Positions 1-9,347 are shown, counted from the stretch's first letter. The stretch: DNA of 59,281 bases from Bacteroidota bacterium (GCA_022708505.1 JAKIYP010000007.1:1-59281), one strand, 5' to 3'. Translations and numbers: made by a program. Notes: generated by a model not told the origin, from the sequence alone.

Positions 1-2
1 TC

Positions 3-2045
3 TTTGGCCTGGGAGAAAAAAGCGGATCGCTCAACCGTCGCGGCCAGACTTTCAGGATGTGGAACAGCGACCGTCCCTGCTATGGTGTCAACGAAGATCC
101 ATTATATAAAAGTATCCCCTTTTTCATGAGCAATTATGGCTACGGGATTTTCTTTGACAATACCTATAAGAGTGAATTTGATTTCGGTAGCAAATCTGAC
201 GATTATTACAGCTTCAGCGCTCCGGGTGGCGAAATGTTGTATTATTTCATCTTCGGTCCAACTTATAAAAAAATTATCCAACGGTATACTGATCTGACAG
301 GTAAGCCTATTATGCCTCCTGCATGGGCGCTGGGTTTTGCTCAATGCCGTGGTTTGTACACCAGAGAAGATCTTGCCCGGGAAGTGGCTGCTGAATTCAG
401 GAAAAGACAGATTCCCTGCGACATCATCTATCAGGATATCGGATGGACACAGCACTTGCAGGATTTTGAATGGAGAAAAGAAAACTACACCAACCCGAAA
501 GGTATGGTTGAAGATTTGGCAACACAGGGATTTAAAATGATTGTATCACAGGATCCTGTGATTTCTCAAAACAATGTAAAACAATGGAAAGAAGCTGATT
601 CGCTGGGTTATTTTGTGAAAGATATCCGCACCGGAACAAGTTATGATATGCCATGGCCATGGGGAGGCAACTGTGGCGTGGTTGATTTTACCAAACCTGA
701 AGTGGCTGACTGGTGGGGCAATTATCAGCAAAAAGTACTGGATGATGGTGTGAAAGGTTTCTGGACCGACATGGGCGAACCGGCATGGAGCAACGAAGAA
801 GATGTTGACCGCTTGTTTATGAAACACCATGCCGGTATGCATGACGAGATTCACAATGTGTACGGACTGACCTGGGACAAAGTGGTAACAGAACAGTTCG
901 AAAAAAAGAATCCGGGGAAACGGGTGTTTCAAATGACACGGGCTGCTTACGCGGGTATGCAACGCTACACTTTCGGCTGGTCAGGCGATTCGGGAAACGG
1001 GAGTGATGTGAGCGCCGGCTGGAGTTTGCTGGCTGCCCAGCTACCGTTGGCACAATCAGCGGGTATGGGGCTTATTCCTTTCTGGACAACTGATATTTCA
1101 GGCTACTGCGGCGACATTACCGACCGTGAAGCTATGGCAGAACTTTACGTTCGCTGGATGCAGTTCGGCGTTTTCAATCCCCTGAGCCGTGCGCATCACG
1201 AAGGAGATAATGCTGCTGAACCATGGACATTTGGTGAAGTAGCCGAGAAACTGAGCAGGGAAGCCATCGAACTGAAATATAAACTACATCCCTACTTCTA
1301 CACCACAGCCCGTGAGGCTTATGATACCGGCCTGCCGCTTATCCGTGCTTTGTTGCTGGAATATCCCGACGATCCTGAAACAACCAATCTGAATGAACAA
1401 TTTCTGCTCGGAAGTAATTTACTTGTCGCACCTGTGGTTGAAAAAGAAGCTTCTACAAAACGGATTTATCTCCCTCAGGGAGAATGGATCGATTATAACG
1501 ATGGAAAAACAGTCTATAAAGGCAAGCAATGGATAAATTATCCTGTAAGTCTGAGAACTATCCCCCTGTTTGTAAAAAAAGGTTCGGTCATTCCTGAAAT
1601 GCCGGTACAACAATACATCGGGGAAAAGAAAAACGCTCCGGTACTGTTCAACATATATCCTGCTGCTGAAGGCCGTACCGCTTCGTTTGAATTATATGAA
1701 GATGATGGTGAAACTAATGGCTATCAGCAGGATTTATTCAGCAAAACCACTATCAGGTGTACCAATCGTACAAATGCTTATGAAATAGAACTGAAAACAG
1801 ACAATCGCAACGGCTTTATGAAAAGCGAAAACCGAAAAACAGGCATTTGTCTGCATACAGATAAAGCTCCGAAGCAAATATTGGTGAATGGCAAGAAAAT
1901 AAAGTCCGTACGACAGGAAAAAATCGAAGCAGTCTGGTATGATACCGATAATACCATTCGCTGGTACTGGAACAAATCCACCGGAGTCTGTCATATCCAA
2001 TTGCCATCAACTATTTCAGTATCAAACATCAGCATCATTAAATAA
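3..2045 (+). CDS. GH31 family alpha-glycosidase (5' end outside window)
   Basis: Glycoside hydrolase family 31, which cleaves terminal alpha-linked sugars (alpha-glucosidase or alpha-xylosidase) with retention. The reading frame is open to the left edge and already reads FGLGEKSGSLNRRG before the ATG at 57, a typical GH31 segment, so ATG 57 is internal and the N-terminal part is missing. About 680 residues are visible. Counted from codon 57, the nucleophile is D238 in GFWTDMGEP (family WxDMNEP) and the acid/base is probably D311 in WSGDSG. The C-terminal third is the beta-sandwich usual for the family. The next gene starts 48 bp downstream on the same strand, so the two probably form an operon for alpha-glucan or similar substrate use. 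Exact sugar specificity cannot be read from the sequence. Confidence 0.93.
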   Translation, partial: FGLGEKSGSLNRRGQTFRMWNSDRPCYGVNEDPLYKSIPFFMSNYGYGIFFDNTYKSEFDFGSKSDDYYSFSAPGGEMLYYFIFGPTYKKIIQRYTDLTGKPIMPPAWALGFAQCRGLYTREDLAREVAAEFRKRQIPCDIIYQDIGWTQHLQDFEWRKENYTNPKGMVEDLATQGFKMIVSQDPVISQNNVKQWKEADSLGYFVKDIRTGTSYDMPWPWGGNCGVVDFTKPEVADWWGNYQQKVLDDGVKGFWTDMGEPAWSNEEDVDRLFMKHHAGMHDEIHNVYGLTWDKVVTEQFEKKNPGKRVFQMTRAAYAGMQRYTFGWSGDSGNGSDVSAGWSLLAAQLPLAQSAGMGLIPFWTTDISGYCGDITDREAMAELYVRWMQFGVFNPLSRAHHEGDNAAEPWTFGEVAEKLSREAIELKYKLHPYFYTTAREAYDTGLPLIRALLLEYPDDPETTNLNEQFLLGSNLLVAPVVEKEASTKRIYLPQGEWIDYNDGKTVYKGKQWINYPVSLRTIPLFVKKGSVIPEMPVQQYIGEKKNAPVLFNIYPAAEGRTASFELYEDDGETNGYQQDLFSKTTIRCTNRTNAYEIELKTDNRNGFMKSENRKTGICLHTDKAPKQILVNGKKIKSVRQEKIEAVWYDTDNTIRWYWNKSTGVCHIQLPSTISVSNISIIK

Positions 2046-2093
2046 TCAAAAACCTATTAAGGATATTGATCAACCGGTAAAACTTACATCCAC

Positions 2094-4769
2094 ATGAATC
2101 GTCATCTATTATATTCCGCCGTAATTAGCGCAGGGCTACTATGTTCAGCCTGCTCAGGAAATCACAAAGCAATTTATGAATCAAATGCTTACAGTATATT
2201 TCCCGATCGGGTCATTCAGGGAGAATTTGAAGCCGTCGCCTTATCTCCCTATGAGATTTCTTCAAATTACCGTAGTCTGGAATCGCTCAGTTACAGTCCA
2301 ACCCTGCAATTCAAGTTCAGCATCAACTCACGCGATAATGAAATGCTCTCGGGAAAAGACCATGTAGTTACCCTGCAACCGGTTGATGGGAAGGTGGTTA
2401 CTGAAGTTGAATTCGGGAAACAACTGATTCAGGCATCATCAATAAGTGAGGAAGAAAATCTGCCGGAGAATACGGAATGGACTGTCCGACTCGATTTGCG
2501 CAAAATGAAATCTGATTTTGAGAAACAAGGCTTCTTCACATTATTCAACGGAGAAAAACTTAACAAACAGGATTTCAAAGGCGTTTACATTGCCGGAAGT
2601 GCGGCGCCACTCAGTTGGGATTTCAGTAATCTTTACACCCGGCATGACCTTGAAATGAAAGATACTGATGGCGACGGCATTTATGAGATTAAGCTGATTA
2701 TGAACTCAAAAAAAGACATAAAGACCAGCCCGGACAAATGGAAATTGTCAAAAGATCTTTCCGGTCTGCCACAATACCAATCAGATTACCTGATTTCTGA
2801 TGCCATTTATAACATGTCGCTCGAAGAAATGTTGATGGCCATTGAACCCGACAGCACTTTCCGTACCGGGAAAGAATGGGCGGGCGTGTGGACACGCGAC
2901 ATCAGTTACAGCATCATCCTGTCGATGGCCCATATGCAACCTGAGGTAGCAAAGAAAAGCCTGATGCGTAAAGTGAGGAATAACCGTATTGTGCAGGATA
3001 CCGGAACTGGTGGCGCCTATCCTGTCTCAACCGATCGTATCGTGTGGGCAACTGCCGCATGGGAAGTTTATAAATTCACCGGCGACCGCGCATGGATGGA
3101 ATATGCCTATGAGATCATCAAAAATTCGGTTGAAGATGATATGTTGAATGCCAGGGATCCGCAAACCGGACTAATGAAAGGAGAATCATCGTTCTTAGAC
3201 TGGCGCGAACAAACTTATCCTGTGTGGATGCAACCGGCTGATATTTATCAATCAGAGAACCTGGGTACCAATGCAGTGCATTATCAGGCCAACAAAGTGT
3301 TGTTTGCAATGGCTAAACTGCTCGAAAAACCGGCAGAGGCTGCCAGGTATGACAGCATTGCATCCTCTATTAAATCCGCTATAGAAAACCACTTATGGAT
3401 GAACGATAAAGGTTATCACGGTCAATACCTCTACGGAAGAAGCCATTTGATTCTATCGCCCCGATCTGAAACATTAGGTGAAGCTCTTTGTATTCTTTTT
3501 GGATTAACAGAAGGAGAAAACATTCAAAAAGCAGTTGCCAACATGCCGGTTACACCATTTGGGGCTTCTTGTATCTATCCTCAGATTCCGGGCATTCCTC
3601 CCTACCACAACAACGGCATCTGGCCTTTTGTACAGTCTTATTGGGCCTTAGCTTCAGCAAAAGCAGGAAATGAAACTGCTGTGATGGAACAGATTGCCGC
3701 CATCTATCGTCCCGCAGCACTTTTTCTGACCAACAAGGAAAACTTTGTGGCTGAAACAGGAGATTTTGCCGGTACTCAGATTAATTCCAGCATCATGCTC
3801 TGGAGCCTTTCAGGGAACATCGCCCTGATTCATAAAGTGCTCTTCGGAATGGATTTCCAGATTGGCAAGTTAGAATTCCATCCTTTTGTCCCTGAAGCTT
3901 TAAAAGGCAAACGAAGTCTGAAGAATTTCCGCTACCGCAATGCTTTGCTGAACATTGAAATGGAAGGTTTTGGAAATCAAATTAAGTCTTTCGAAATTGA
4001 TGGGGTAAGTTCAGCGCCTGAAATTCCGGCCAACCTTAAGGGGGAACATCACATCCGAATTGTTCTTGCCAACAATACCAACACAGGCAAACAAATCAAC
4101 AAAGTAAAAAATCTGTTTACCCTTGAAATGCCTGTTGTATCAAAGAAGGACAATCAGATCACATGGGAAGCTGTTAACAATGCAAAGAGTTATCTGATTA
4201 TCAAAAACGGACAAAACATTGATACCATCACAAAAACTTCTTATCTGATAAATCCGGGAACATACGCCGCTTATCAGGTAATCGCAGTGGATGAATCAGG
4301 AACATGCTCGTTTGCTTCAGAACCACTAATAGTTTTATCAGAGGAGAAAAGAATTTCTATTCAGATGGAGAAATTCGTATCTCCCGCCGGTTATCCATAT
4401 TCAGGCTTCAATGGCACCGGTTTCGCTGAAATCAGCAGTACTAAAAATCGCAACATTAACGTTACCGCAACAGTAGAAGAAAGCGGACATTACCTCTTGC
4501 ATATACGTTATGCCAACGGCAACGGACCGGTCAATACCGACAGCCGGTGCGCCCTGCGAAATTTATATGTAAATAATCAATTTGCCGGGGCACTTATTTT
4601 CCCACAACGCGGCAAGGATGAATGGTCGAACTGGGGTTATAGCAACATGCTTTCTGTTTATCTGACTAAAGGAAAAAATACATTATCCATTGTTTTTGAG
4701 GATAATAATGAGAATATGGATGGAAAAGTTAATCAGGCCATGCTGGATGAAGTGGTGATATATCGATAA
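2094..4769 (+). CDS. Lipoprotein (alpha/alpha)6-barrel glycosidase with C-terminal CBM6/35-like domain
   Basis: The 891-residue protein begins with a lipoprotein signal (lipobox LLCSAC, Cys near residue 20), so it is likely anchored in the outer membrane or periplasm. Residues about 230-650 look like a six-hairpin glycosidase of the glycogen-debranching/GH63/MGH1 type: EWAGVWTRDIS with an acidic W-T-R-D motif near residue 263, then ETGDFAGTQINSS and SGNIALIHKVLFG late in the barrel. A short fibronectin III-like segment follows (about 680-750), then a carbohydrate-binding domain of CBM6/CBM35 type (about 755-891) ending in DEVVIYR. It lies 48 bp after the GH31 gene. I infer that the pair work on the same alpha-linked oligosaccharide. 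The GH family number is not certain. Confidence 0.8.
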   Translation: MNRHLLYSAVISAGLLCSACSGNHKAIYESNAYSIFPDRVIQGEFEAVALSPYEISSNYRSLESLSYSPTLQFKFSINSRDNEMLSGKDHVVTLQPVDGKVVTEVEFGKQLIQASSISEEENLPENTEWTVRLDLRKMKSDFEKQGFFTLFNGEKLNKQDFKGVYIAGSAAPLSWDFSNLYTRHDLEMKDTDGDGIYEIKLIMNSKKDIKTSPDKWKLSKDLSGLPQYQSDYLISDAIYNMSLEEMLMAIEPDSTFRTGKEWAGVWTRDISYSIILSMAHMQPEVAKKSLMRKVRNNRIVQDTGTGGAYPVSTDRIVWATAAWEVYKFTGDRAWMEYAYEIIKNSVEDDMLNARDPQTGLMKGESSFLDWREQTYPVWMQPADIYQSENLGTNAVHYQANKVLFAMAKLLEKPAEAARYDSIASSIKSAIENHLWMNDKGYHGQYLYGRSHLILSPRSETLGEALCILFGLTEGENIQKAVANMPVTPFGASCIYPQIPGIPPYHNNGIWPFVQSYWALASAKAGNETAVMEQIAAIYRPAALFLTNKENFVAETGDFAGTQINSSIMLWSLSGNIALIHKVLFGMDFQIGKLEFHPFVPEALKGKRSLKNFRYRNALLNIEMEGFGNQIKSFEIDGVSSAPEIPANLKGEHHIRIVLANNTNTGKQINKVKNLFTLEMPVVSKKDNQITWEAVNNAKSYLIIKNGQNIDTITKTSYLINPGTYAAYQVIAVDESGTCSFASEPLIVLSEEKRISIQMEKFVSPAGYPYSGFNGTGFAEISSTKNRNINVTATVEESGHYLLHIRYANGNGPVNTDSRCALRNLYVNNQFAGALIFPQRGKDEWSNWGYSNMLSVYLTKGKNTLSIVFEDNNENMDGKVNQAMLDEVVIYR

Positions 4770-4776
4770 ATATATA

Positions 4777-4809
4777 AAAGAATCCTGAAAAAAGATTTCA
4801 GGATTCTTT
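4777..4809. terminator. Bidirectional rho-independent terminator
   Basis: A 14-bp perfect inverted repeat (AAAGAATCCTGAAA at 4777-4790 against TTTCAGGATTCTTT at 4796-4809) with a 5-nt loop lies between the converging glycosidase gene and the DUF5053-like gene. A/T runs on both sides let it stop transcription in either direction. Its right arm overlaps the last codon of the minus-strand gene. Confidence 0.85.
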
Positions 4810-5209
4810 AGTTTGTTACCTTGAAAGCCCCTGTTTTCTTTGATATATCCTGAAAAGCTGCATTCAGAATCTCAAGCTCCTCAGGCGTAAATTGTGCTGG
4901 TTTGCCATTCACGTTCAACTCGTTGATTCGTTGACTCAACCAACTTTTTGTTTTATTGAAATAAGTTTTGGCAATATACGACATCGAGACTATCTCCGAG
5001 ATTTCACTCATTTGATCTTTAACCTTCAGCTTCTTAGCTCTGTATAAAGTCGATTGGGCACTTTCTATAAAAGCATCTTCAAACCCTTCCGGATCTTCGG
5101 TAGCAAGTCGATCAAATTCTTTCTGAATTTTTGATCTGTCTTTATCTGTACGGGCATTTAATTCCATTTCTTTTAATCGCCCGAATTTTTCTTTCATCTC
5201 TGTTGTCAT
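4808..5209 (-). CDS. DUF5053-like small protein, possible helix-turn-helix
   Basis: A 133-residue, highly charged and largely helical protein without signal peptide or membrane segment. The C-terminal half (SYIAKTYFNKTKSWLSQRIN ... NGKPAQFTPEELEIL) resembles the Bacteroidota family DUF5053 and has the spacing of a helix-turn-helix followed by a 'T-xEE' helix, as in phage-type repressors. That suggests, but does not prove, DNA binding. It is preceded by a 51-residue gene on the same strand, 39 bp away, and the two appear to share one promoter at 5427-5457. Function is unknown. Confidence 0.7.
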   Translation of the reverse strand: MTTEMKEKFGRLKEMELNARTDKDRSKIQKEFDRLATEDPEGFEDAFIESAQSTLYRAKKLKVKDQMSEISEIVSMSYIAKTYFNKTKSWLSQRINELNVNGKPAQFTPEELEILNAAFQDISKKTGAFKVTN

Positions 5210-5248
5210 ACTGTTTATTAGTGGTGTTTCACAAATATAAATTTAAAC

Positions 5249-5404
5249 TTAAATGTCACTTTTGAGCTCATTCACTATCTCATTTATTATTGTGTCTAAG
5301 TCATTTAAACGTTTAAATCTTGATGCATAGAATCTGTACTTTCTAAGATATAATAACAGTTCTTTTTCAATTCTTCTCCTTTCTTTTGAAATATACTCCC
5401 TCAT
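5249..5404 (-). CDS. Small basic protein (51 aa) upstream of the DUF5053-like gene
   Basis: This open frame reads MREYISKERRRIEKELLLYL... and ends ...NELKSDI. It has 51 codons plus stop, is rich in Lys/Arg in the first half and acidic near the end, and is predicted helical with no membrane segment. Support for a real gene: a near-ideal Bacteroidota promoter (TTTG, 19 bp, TAACTTTG) sits 22 bp before its ATG, and the coding strand and spacing fit a two-gene operon with the DUF5053-like gene. I do not recognise a family. Such small partners can be regulators or antitoxin-like proteins, but nothing here shows that. Confidence 0.65.
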   Translation of the reverse strand: MREYISKERRRIEKELLLYLRKYRFYASRFKRLNDLDTIINEIVNELKSDI

Positions 5405-5426
5405 AGTTATCGTTGGTTCTGGTTTG

Positions 5427-5457
5427 CAAAGTTAATAAACTTTAGTTTATTGCCAAA
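5427..5457 (-). promoter_or_regulatory. Bacteroidota sigma-A promoter for the 51-aa / DUF5053 operon
   Basis: Read on the minus strand: -33 TTTG at 5457-5454, exactly 19 bp, then -7 TAACTTTG at 5434-5427. This matches the Bacteroides consensus TTTG/TANNTTTG. Transcription would start near 5420, about 15 nt before the 51-aa start codon. Confidence 0.75.
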
Positions 5458-5466
5458 TAAAGCTCA

Positions 5467-5496
5467 CAAAAAAAGCTGCCCCAAGGAGGACAGCTT
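5467..5496 (-). terminator. Rho-independent terminator of trpS
   Basis: On the minus strand AAGCTG(T)CC pairs with GG(G)CAGCTT, followed by a run of seven T (plus-strand A run 5468-5474). It lies 41 bp past the trpS stop codon and separates trpS from the promoter of the small-protein operon. Confidence 0.85.
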
Positions 5497-5537
5497 CATA
5501 ATAATTTGACTTTCAGAAATCAATCAAAAACACTGAA

Positions 5538-6533
5538 TCAAAAACTCTTGAAACCAATAATCTCCCTCACTTCCCTGATTGTTTTAGCGGCACTTTCCTG
5601 TGCTTTTTCTTTTCCCATACGGGCTACCTTCGAAATATAGGCTTCGTCGCTAAGCAGTTCTTTGATTTTTTCGCGGAAAGGTTCGGTGAACTGTATCATA
5701 TCGACCGCCAGTTGTTTTTTCATGTCCCCGTAGCGAATCTGGCAAGTATTATACATTTCATCGAAATAATCGTAAGTTTCTTTGGATGACACCACACTCA
5801 TCAACTGGAAAATGTTTTGAATGACTTCGGGTTTTTCCTGATTAGGAACAGTCGGACCACTGTCAGTCACTGCTTTCATCACTTTTTTACGAATAGCTTC
5901 TGGTTCATCTGCTAAAAAAATGGCATTACCCTCTCCTTCCGATTTACCCATTTTTCCGGTACCATTTAATCCCGGGATTTTTACCAAATTCTGACCGAAA
6001 TTAAATGCCTGCGGTTCGGGAAAGTAATCCACATTATACATGCGGTTGAAGCGATTAGAGAACTGGCGTGTCATTTCGAGGTGCTGTTCCTGGTCCTTTC
6101 CCACCGGCACTTTCGTTGCCCTGTGGATGATAATATCAGCAGCCATCAGTGTAGGATAAGTCAACAATCCGGCATTCACATTTTGCGGTTGTTGACGAAT
6201 CTTATCTTTGAATGAAGTACATCTTTCCAATTCCCCGATATAGGCATTCATATTCAGAAACAAATACAGTTCGGCAGTTTCCGGAACATCGCTTTGGATG
6301 TACAAAGTTGCTTTCTCCGGGTCTAATCCGGCTGCAAGATACTCTACCAATACTTGTTTTACATTTCCGTGCAAATCCTGCGGAGTCGGGTGCGTAGTCA
6401 GGGAGTGGTAATCGGCAATAAAGAAATAGCAATGATGCTCATTCTGCATATTGATAAAGTTTTTCAAAGCCCCGAAATAATTTCCGAGATGCAAATTTCC
6501 TGTCGGCCGGATGCCACTAACAACTGTTTCCAT
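5538..6533 (-). CDS. trpS: Tryptophanyl-tRNA synthetase
   Basis: Class I aminoacyl-tRNA synthetase that charges tRNA-Trp in the cytoplasm; 331 residues, normal for bacterial TrpS. The HIGH-type motif is TGNLHLGN near residue 15, and the KMSKS motif appears as GTGKMGKSEG near residue 195. I chose the ATG at 6533 (METVVSGIRPTG) because the family begins right there; the in-frame ATG at 6569 would add twelve non-conserved residues (MLLVFLYHILKL). It follows the Lrp-like gene in the same direction with a strong stem-loop between them, and has its own terminator downstream. Confidence 0.96.
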   Translation of the reverse strand: METVVSGIRPTGNLHLGNYFGALKNFINMQNEHHCYFFIADYHSLTTHPTPQDLHGNVKQVLVEYLAAGLDPEKATLYIQSDVPETAELYLFLNMNAYIGELERCTSFKDKIRQQPQNVNAGLLTYPTLMAADIIIHRATKVPVGKDQEQHLEMTRQFSNRFNRMYNVDYFPEPQAFNFGQNLVKIPGLNGTGKMGKSEGEGNAIFLADEPEAIRKKVMKAVTDSGPTVPNQEKPEVIQNIFQLMSVVSSKETYDYFDEMYNTCQIRYGDMKKQLAVDMIQFTEPFREKIKELLSDEAYISKVARMGKEKAQESAAKTIREVREIIGFKSF

Positions 6534-6561
6534 TAATTTTAATATATGATATAAAAACACA

Positions 6562-6591
6562 AGTAACATATAATGAAGCTTATATGTTACT
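6562..6591 (-). other. 11-bp stem-loop between lrp-like gene and trpS
   Basis: Perfect inverted repeat AGTAACATATA (6562-6572) / TATATGTTACT (6581-6591) with an 8-nt loop. On the minus strand it is followed by TGTGTTTTTA. It may be a weak terminator for the upstream regulator gene or a structured leader of trpS; it is AT-rich, so stability is modest. No Trp-codon leader peptide or T-box features were found. Confidence 0.5.
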
Positions 6592-6625
6592 CATGTTGAT
6601 GTTATTTGTATTTATTAAACCGATG

Positions 6626-7081
6626 TTATTCTATCGGAATCGTTCTTCTGATACGTTGATCTAAAGATGTAAGTGTCTCTGTTGCAGCGACACCCGGGAT
6701 TTCCTGTATCTTTCCGTTCAACAGCTCCATCAGGTGTTCATCGTTTTTGGCATACAACTTTATTAATATGGTGTAATGCCCTAAAGTGTACTGTGACTCA
6801 ACAATTTCAGGAATTTTCTCCAGCTCCTTCACCACTTCCTTGTACATGGAACCACGTTCAAGTGTGATCCCGATATACACGCAAATCTGGTAGCCAAGCA
6901 TTTTGGGATTTACCGTGTATCCTGAACCGGTAATCACATTCATATCGATAAGCCGTTGTACACGCTGATGAATTGCAGCACGGGATACCCCACACTCTTC
7001 AGCTACATCTTTGAAAGGCATGCGTGCATTCTGACTGATGATACGCATGATCTTGCGGTCTAACTGATCAATTTTTTCCAT
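6626..7081 (-). CDS. Lrp/AsnC family transcriptional regulator
   Basis: A 151-residue protein with an N-terminal winged helix-turn-helix (DQLDRKIMRIISQNARMPF, then VSRAAIHQRVQRL at about 33-45) and a C-terminal RAM/AsnC ligand-binding domain (YQICVYIGITLERGSMYKEV ... GVAATETLTSL). These proteins form octamers or dimers and usually sense amino acids to control amino-acid metabolism. No metabolic operon is adjacent except trpS, which lies downstream in the same direction; a regulatory link to trpS is only a guess. A TANNTTTG promoter lies 34 bp before the start codon. Confidence 0.92.
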   Translation of the reverse strand: MEKIDQLDRKIMRIISQNARMPFKDVAEECGVSRAAIHQRVQRLIDMNVITGSGYTVNPKMLGYQICVYIGITLERGSMYKEVVKELEKIPEIVESQYTLGHYTILIKLYAKNDEHLMELLNGKIQEIPGVAATETLTSLDQRIRRTIPIE

Positions 7082-7115
7082 ATTGATAACTGAACTGAGA
7101 ATTACTTTTGTGGAG

Positions 7116-7123
7116 CAAATATA
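7116..7123 (-). promoter_or_regulatory. -7 promoter element for the Lrp-like gene
   Basis: TATATTTG on the minus strand, matching TANNTTTG, gives a predicted leader of roughly 28 nt. I see no clear TTTG at the expected -33 distance. Confidence 0.5.
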
Positions 7124-7149
7124 AACAATAAAGTTTAAAAATCCGTGTC

Positions 7150-8010
7150 TTATTTAACAATTTCAAGTAATTCCACTTCAAAAATCAGCGTAGAGAATGG
7201 TTTAATTTGTCCCTGTGATTGAGAACCATAAGCCAGTTCCTGCGGAATATAGAATTTATACTTAGATCCTACCGGCATCAACTGCAAACCTTCAACCCAG
7301 CCTTTGATAACCTGAGTCACACCAAATTCGGCAGGCTGACCACGATCAACAGAGCTATCGAAAACTGTTCCGTCCACTAAAGTTCCATGATAATGTACTT
7401 TGACTTTATCAGTCTCTTTTGGTAACGGACCATTGCCTTTTTTGATTATTTCATATTGCAAACCAGAAGCGGTTGTTACCACGCCTTCCTTCTTTGCATT
7501 TTCAGTCAGGAAGTTCTGACCCGCAACCTTGTTATCGTTGTATTGAGCTTCCATTTTCTTCGCCTGAAGAGCTTCCATGGTTCCATTGAAATAGTCTCTT
7601 GCTTCGTCGGCTGTCATCCCGGCATCACTACCTGCAACACCGTTTATCATACCTTGTCTCAATAATTTATAATCCATAGTGAGGGTAGAGTCACCATAGA
7701 AATCTGTATTGGTTCTCAATTGGTTCCCAATCATAGAACCCAAATCTACTGCTTGCTTCAGGCTGTCAACAGTTTCTTTTTGATTTAATCCGTCTTTGAT
7801 TCCCTTCATCAGTGATTTAATTCCATCACCGGTTGTATCTTTGGATAAATGATAATCTTTCAGAATTTTACCATTTACGTATCCGAAAGCATAATTCAAG
7901 CTGTCGAGATCAGACTCCAGTTTTACTGATTTCGCTTTATAGTCTGAACAAGAAGTCACTACCAATGCAAGTAATGCTACAAGTGTTAATATGATATTTA
8001 CTCGTTTCAT
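7150..8010 (-). CDS. FKBP-type peptidyl-prolyl isomerase, lipoprotein
   Basis: A 286-residue envelope foldase. It starts with a lipoprotein signal ([10 protein letters not shown] ... VVTSC), which is why I use the ATG at 8010 rather than the one at 8064. Residues about 30-160 form the FkpA-type N-terminal dimerisation domain (DSLNYAFGY ... [14 protein letters not shown]). Residues about 175-286 form the FKBP domain, with [16 protein letters not shown], the Q-V-I-x-G-W motif and ELAYG. It catalyses cis/trans isomerisation of Xaa-Pro bonds in exported proteins. It is the last of four tandem paralogs read leftward from 9932, 34 bp after the isomerase-less copy. Confidence 0.93.
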   Translation of the reverse strand: MKRVNIILTLVALLALVVTSCSDYKAKSVKLESDLDSLNYAFGYVNGKILKDYHLSKDTTGDGIKSLMKGIKDGLNQKETVDSLKQAVDLGSMIGNQLRTNTDFYGDSTLTMDYKLLRQGMINGVAGSDAGMTADEARDYFNGTMEALQAKKMEAQYNDNKVAGQNFLTENAKKEGVVTTASGLQYEIIKKGNGPLPKETDKVKVHYHGTLVDGTVFDSSVDRGQPAEFGVTQVIKGWVEGLQLMPVGSKYKFYIPQELAYGSQSQGQIKPFSTLIFEVELLEIVK

Positions 8011-8044
8011 ATAATCTTTTTTTAAAATAGGTAAATAAATTGAA

Positions 8045-8518
8045 TTAATTATTAGGTGCACCATACATTTTGGAGTGAACCTTCATTTGTACAGCCTGTA
8101 CAATTGAATCAGCCTGTGACGAGGAAACAACTTCCTGATAGTCATTCAGGGCATTAACCAGACCAACCAACACCATATCAACATCTCCAACCAAAGTTGA
8201 ATCGCCAAAATAGCCGTTTTTCACCTGATCGTTAAAATATTTACCTACCTGTACACCCAGGTCGTACATTTCATCACCTCCTTTATTTCCATACGCTTTA
8301 TCCAAAGAGTTAATAAAGGCTTCCAGTTTTTTACCATCTTCATCATTGGCAAAATACTGTTGTTTAAATACATCTCCCTGCCATTGACCAAGGGTGTAAT
8401 TGATACTGTCATTCATGTTTTTCAGGGAAACTTCTTTCGGCTTTACGTCGTTACATGAACTGAAAGAAAAGATAGCCAGCGCGATGGCAACTATCAGTAA
8501 ATTGCTGTTTTTTTTCAT
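8045..8518 (-). CDS. Lipoprotein homologous to the FkpA N-terminal domain, lacking the FKBP domain
   Basis: A 157-residue lipoprotein (lipobox FSFSSC). It aligns with the N-terminal domain of the neighbouring FKBP genes: [20 protein letters not shown] against [20 protein letters not shown], then [11 protein letters not shown] and YFGDSTL against FYGDSTL. It stops where the linker to the isomerase domain would begin, at a proper stop codon, and no FKBP remnant follows. In FkpA/Mip proteins this domain gives dimerisation and chaperone activity, so this may be a chaperone-only or hetero-dimer partner; that is inference. It is embedded in the operon with 10 bp upstream and 34 bp downstream spacing. 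Confidence 0.85.
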   Translation of the reverse strand: MKKNSNLLIVAIALAIFSFSSCNDVKPKEVSLKNMNDSINYTLGQWQGDVFKQQYFANDEDGKKLEAFINSLDKAYGNKGGDEMYDLGVQVGKYFNDQVKNGYFGDSTLVGDVDMVLVGLVNALNDYQEVVSSSQADSIVQAVQMKVHSKMYGAPNN

Positions 8519-8528
8519 ATCCGTATAT

Positions 8529-9308
8529 TTATTTAATTTCTAATTCTTTGATTTGATCTGTTATAGCCGCAGGGTTTATTTCCAGCAACTCAACTGTAAA
8601 TATCAGGGTTGCGAAAGGAGGAATTACTCCACCGGCTCCCTGTTCTCCATAAGCCAGTTCAGAGGGTATAAAAAATTTATACTTTGAACCTACCGACATC
8701 AGCTGAATACCTTCTGTCCATCCGGAGATTACCTGATTCAGCGGGAAATCAATTGACTCGCCCCTGTCGTATGAACTGTCGAATTTAGTCCCGTCAACCA
8801 GGGTTCCTTCATAGTGTACTTTTACTTTATCAGTTGCCTGAGGTTTTGGGCCTTCAGTTTCTGTTAACACAATATACTGTAAACCGCTTGCGGTTGTTTG
8901 TACCGCCGGATTTTTAGCATTTTCTGTCAGAAATTTTGTCCCTTCTGCTTTCTTTTCAGAAGCCATCTTTTCCTGAGCAGCTGTGAAATAGGTCTGTAAA
9001 ATTGATTGGGATTGTTCAACTGAAAACAAAACAGAGTCACCTTTTATTACAGCGTTGAACGCCTTTAAAAACAATTCACTATTATATGCCCCGTTGGGTA
9101 GCGTCTTCAAGTTCTTCGACAAATCGGATGCGATATTCACAGCCAACGCGTAACTCATAGAGTCAACTTCATTACTGAAGATATTCACCGGTTCCGATAC
9201 GACTTCAATCTGTTGTTTTGATTTCTTTTCCTTTTTAGGCTTTTTTTCTTTCGCACCTGCAGCTACCACTACGGCCATTGCAAGCATCACAAGGAGTAAT
9301 TTTCTCAT
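8529..9308 (-). CDS. FKBP-type peptidyl-prolyl isomerase, periplasmic
   Basis: A 259-residue protein with a Sec signal peptide ([19 protein letters not shown]) and no lipobox, followed by a very Lys-rich stretch ([14 protein letters not shown], about 20-33). Next come the FkpA-type dimerisation domain ([15 protein letters not shown] ...) and an FKBP domain ([44 protein letters not shown]). It is probably a soluble periplasmic foldase. It is second in the four-gene array, 39 bp after the cytoplasmic copy. Confidence 0.93.
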   Translation of the reverse strand: MRKLLLVMLAMAVVVAAGAKEKKPKKEKKSKQQIEVVSEPVNIFSNEVDSMSYALAVNIASDLSKNLKTLPNGAYNSELFLKAFNAVIKGDSVLFSVEQSQSILQTYFTAAQEKMASEKKAEGTKFLTENAKNPAVQTTASGLQYIVLTETEGPKPQATDKVKVHYEGTLVDGTKFDSSYDRGESIDFPLNQVISGWTEGIQLMSVGSKYKFFIPSELAYGEQGAGGVIPPFATLIFTVELLEINPAAITDQIKELEIK

Positions 9309-9347
9309 TTAAGTTTTATTGATGTTATTTTCAGCAGAATTTCAGAA

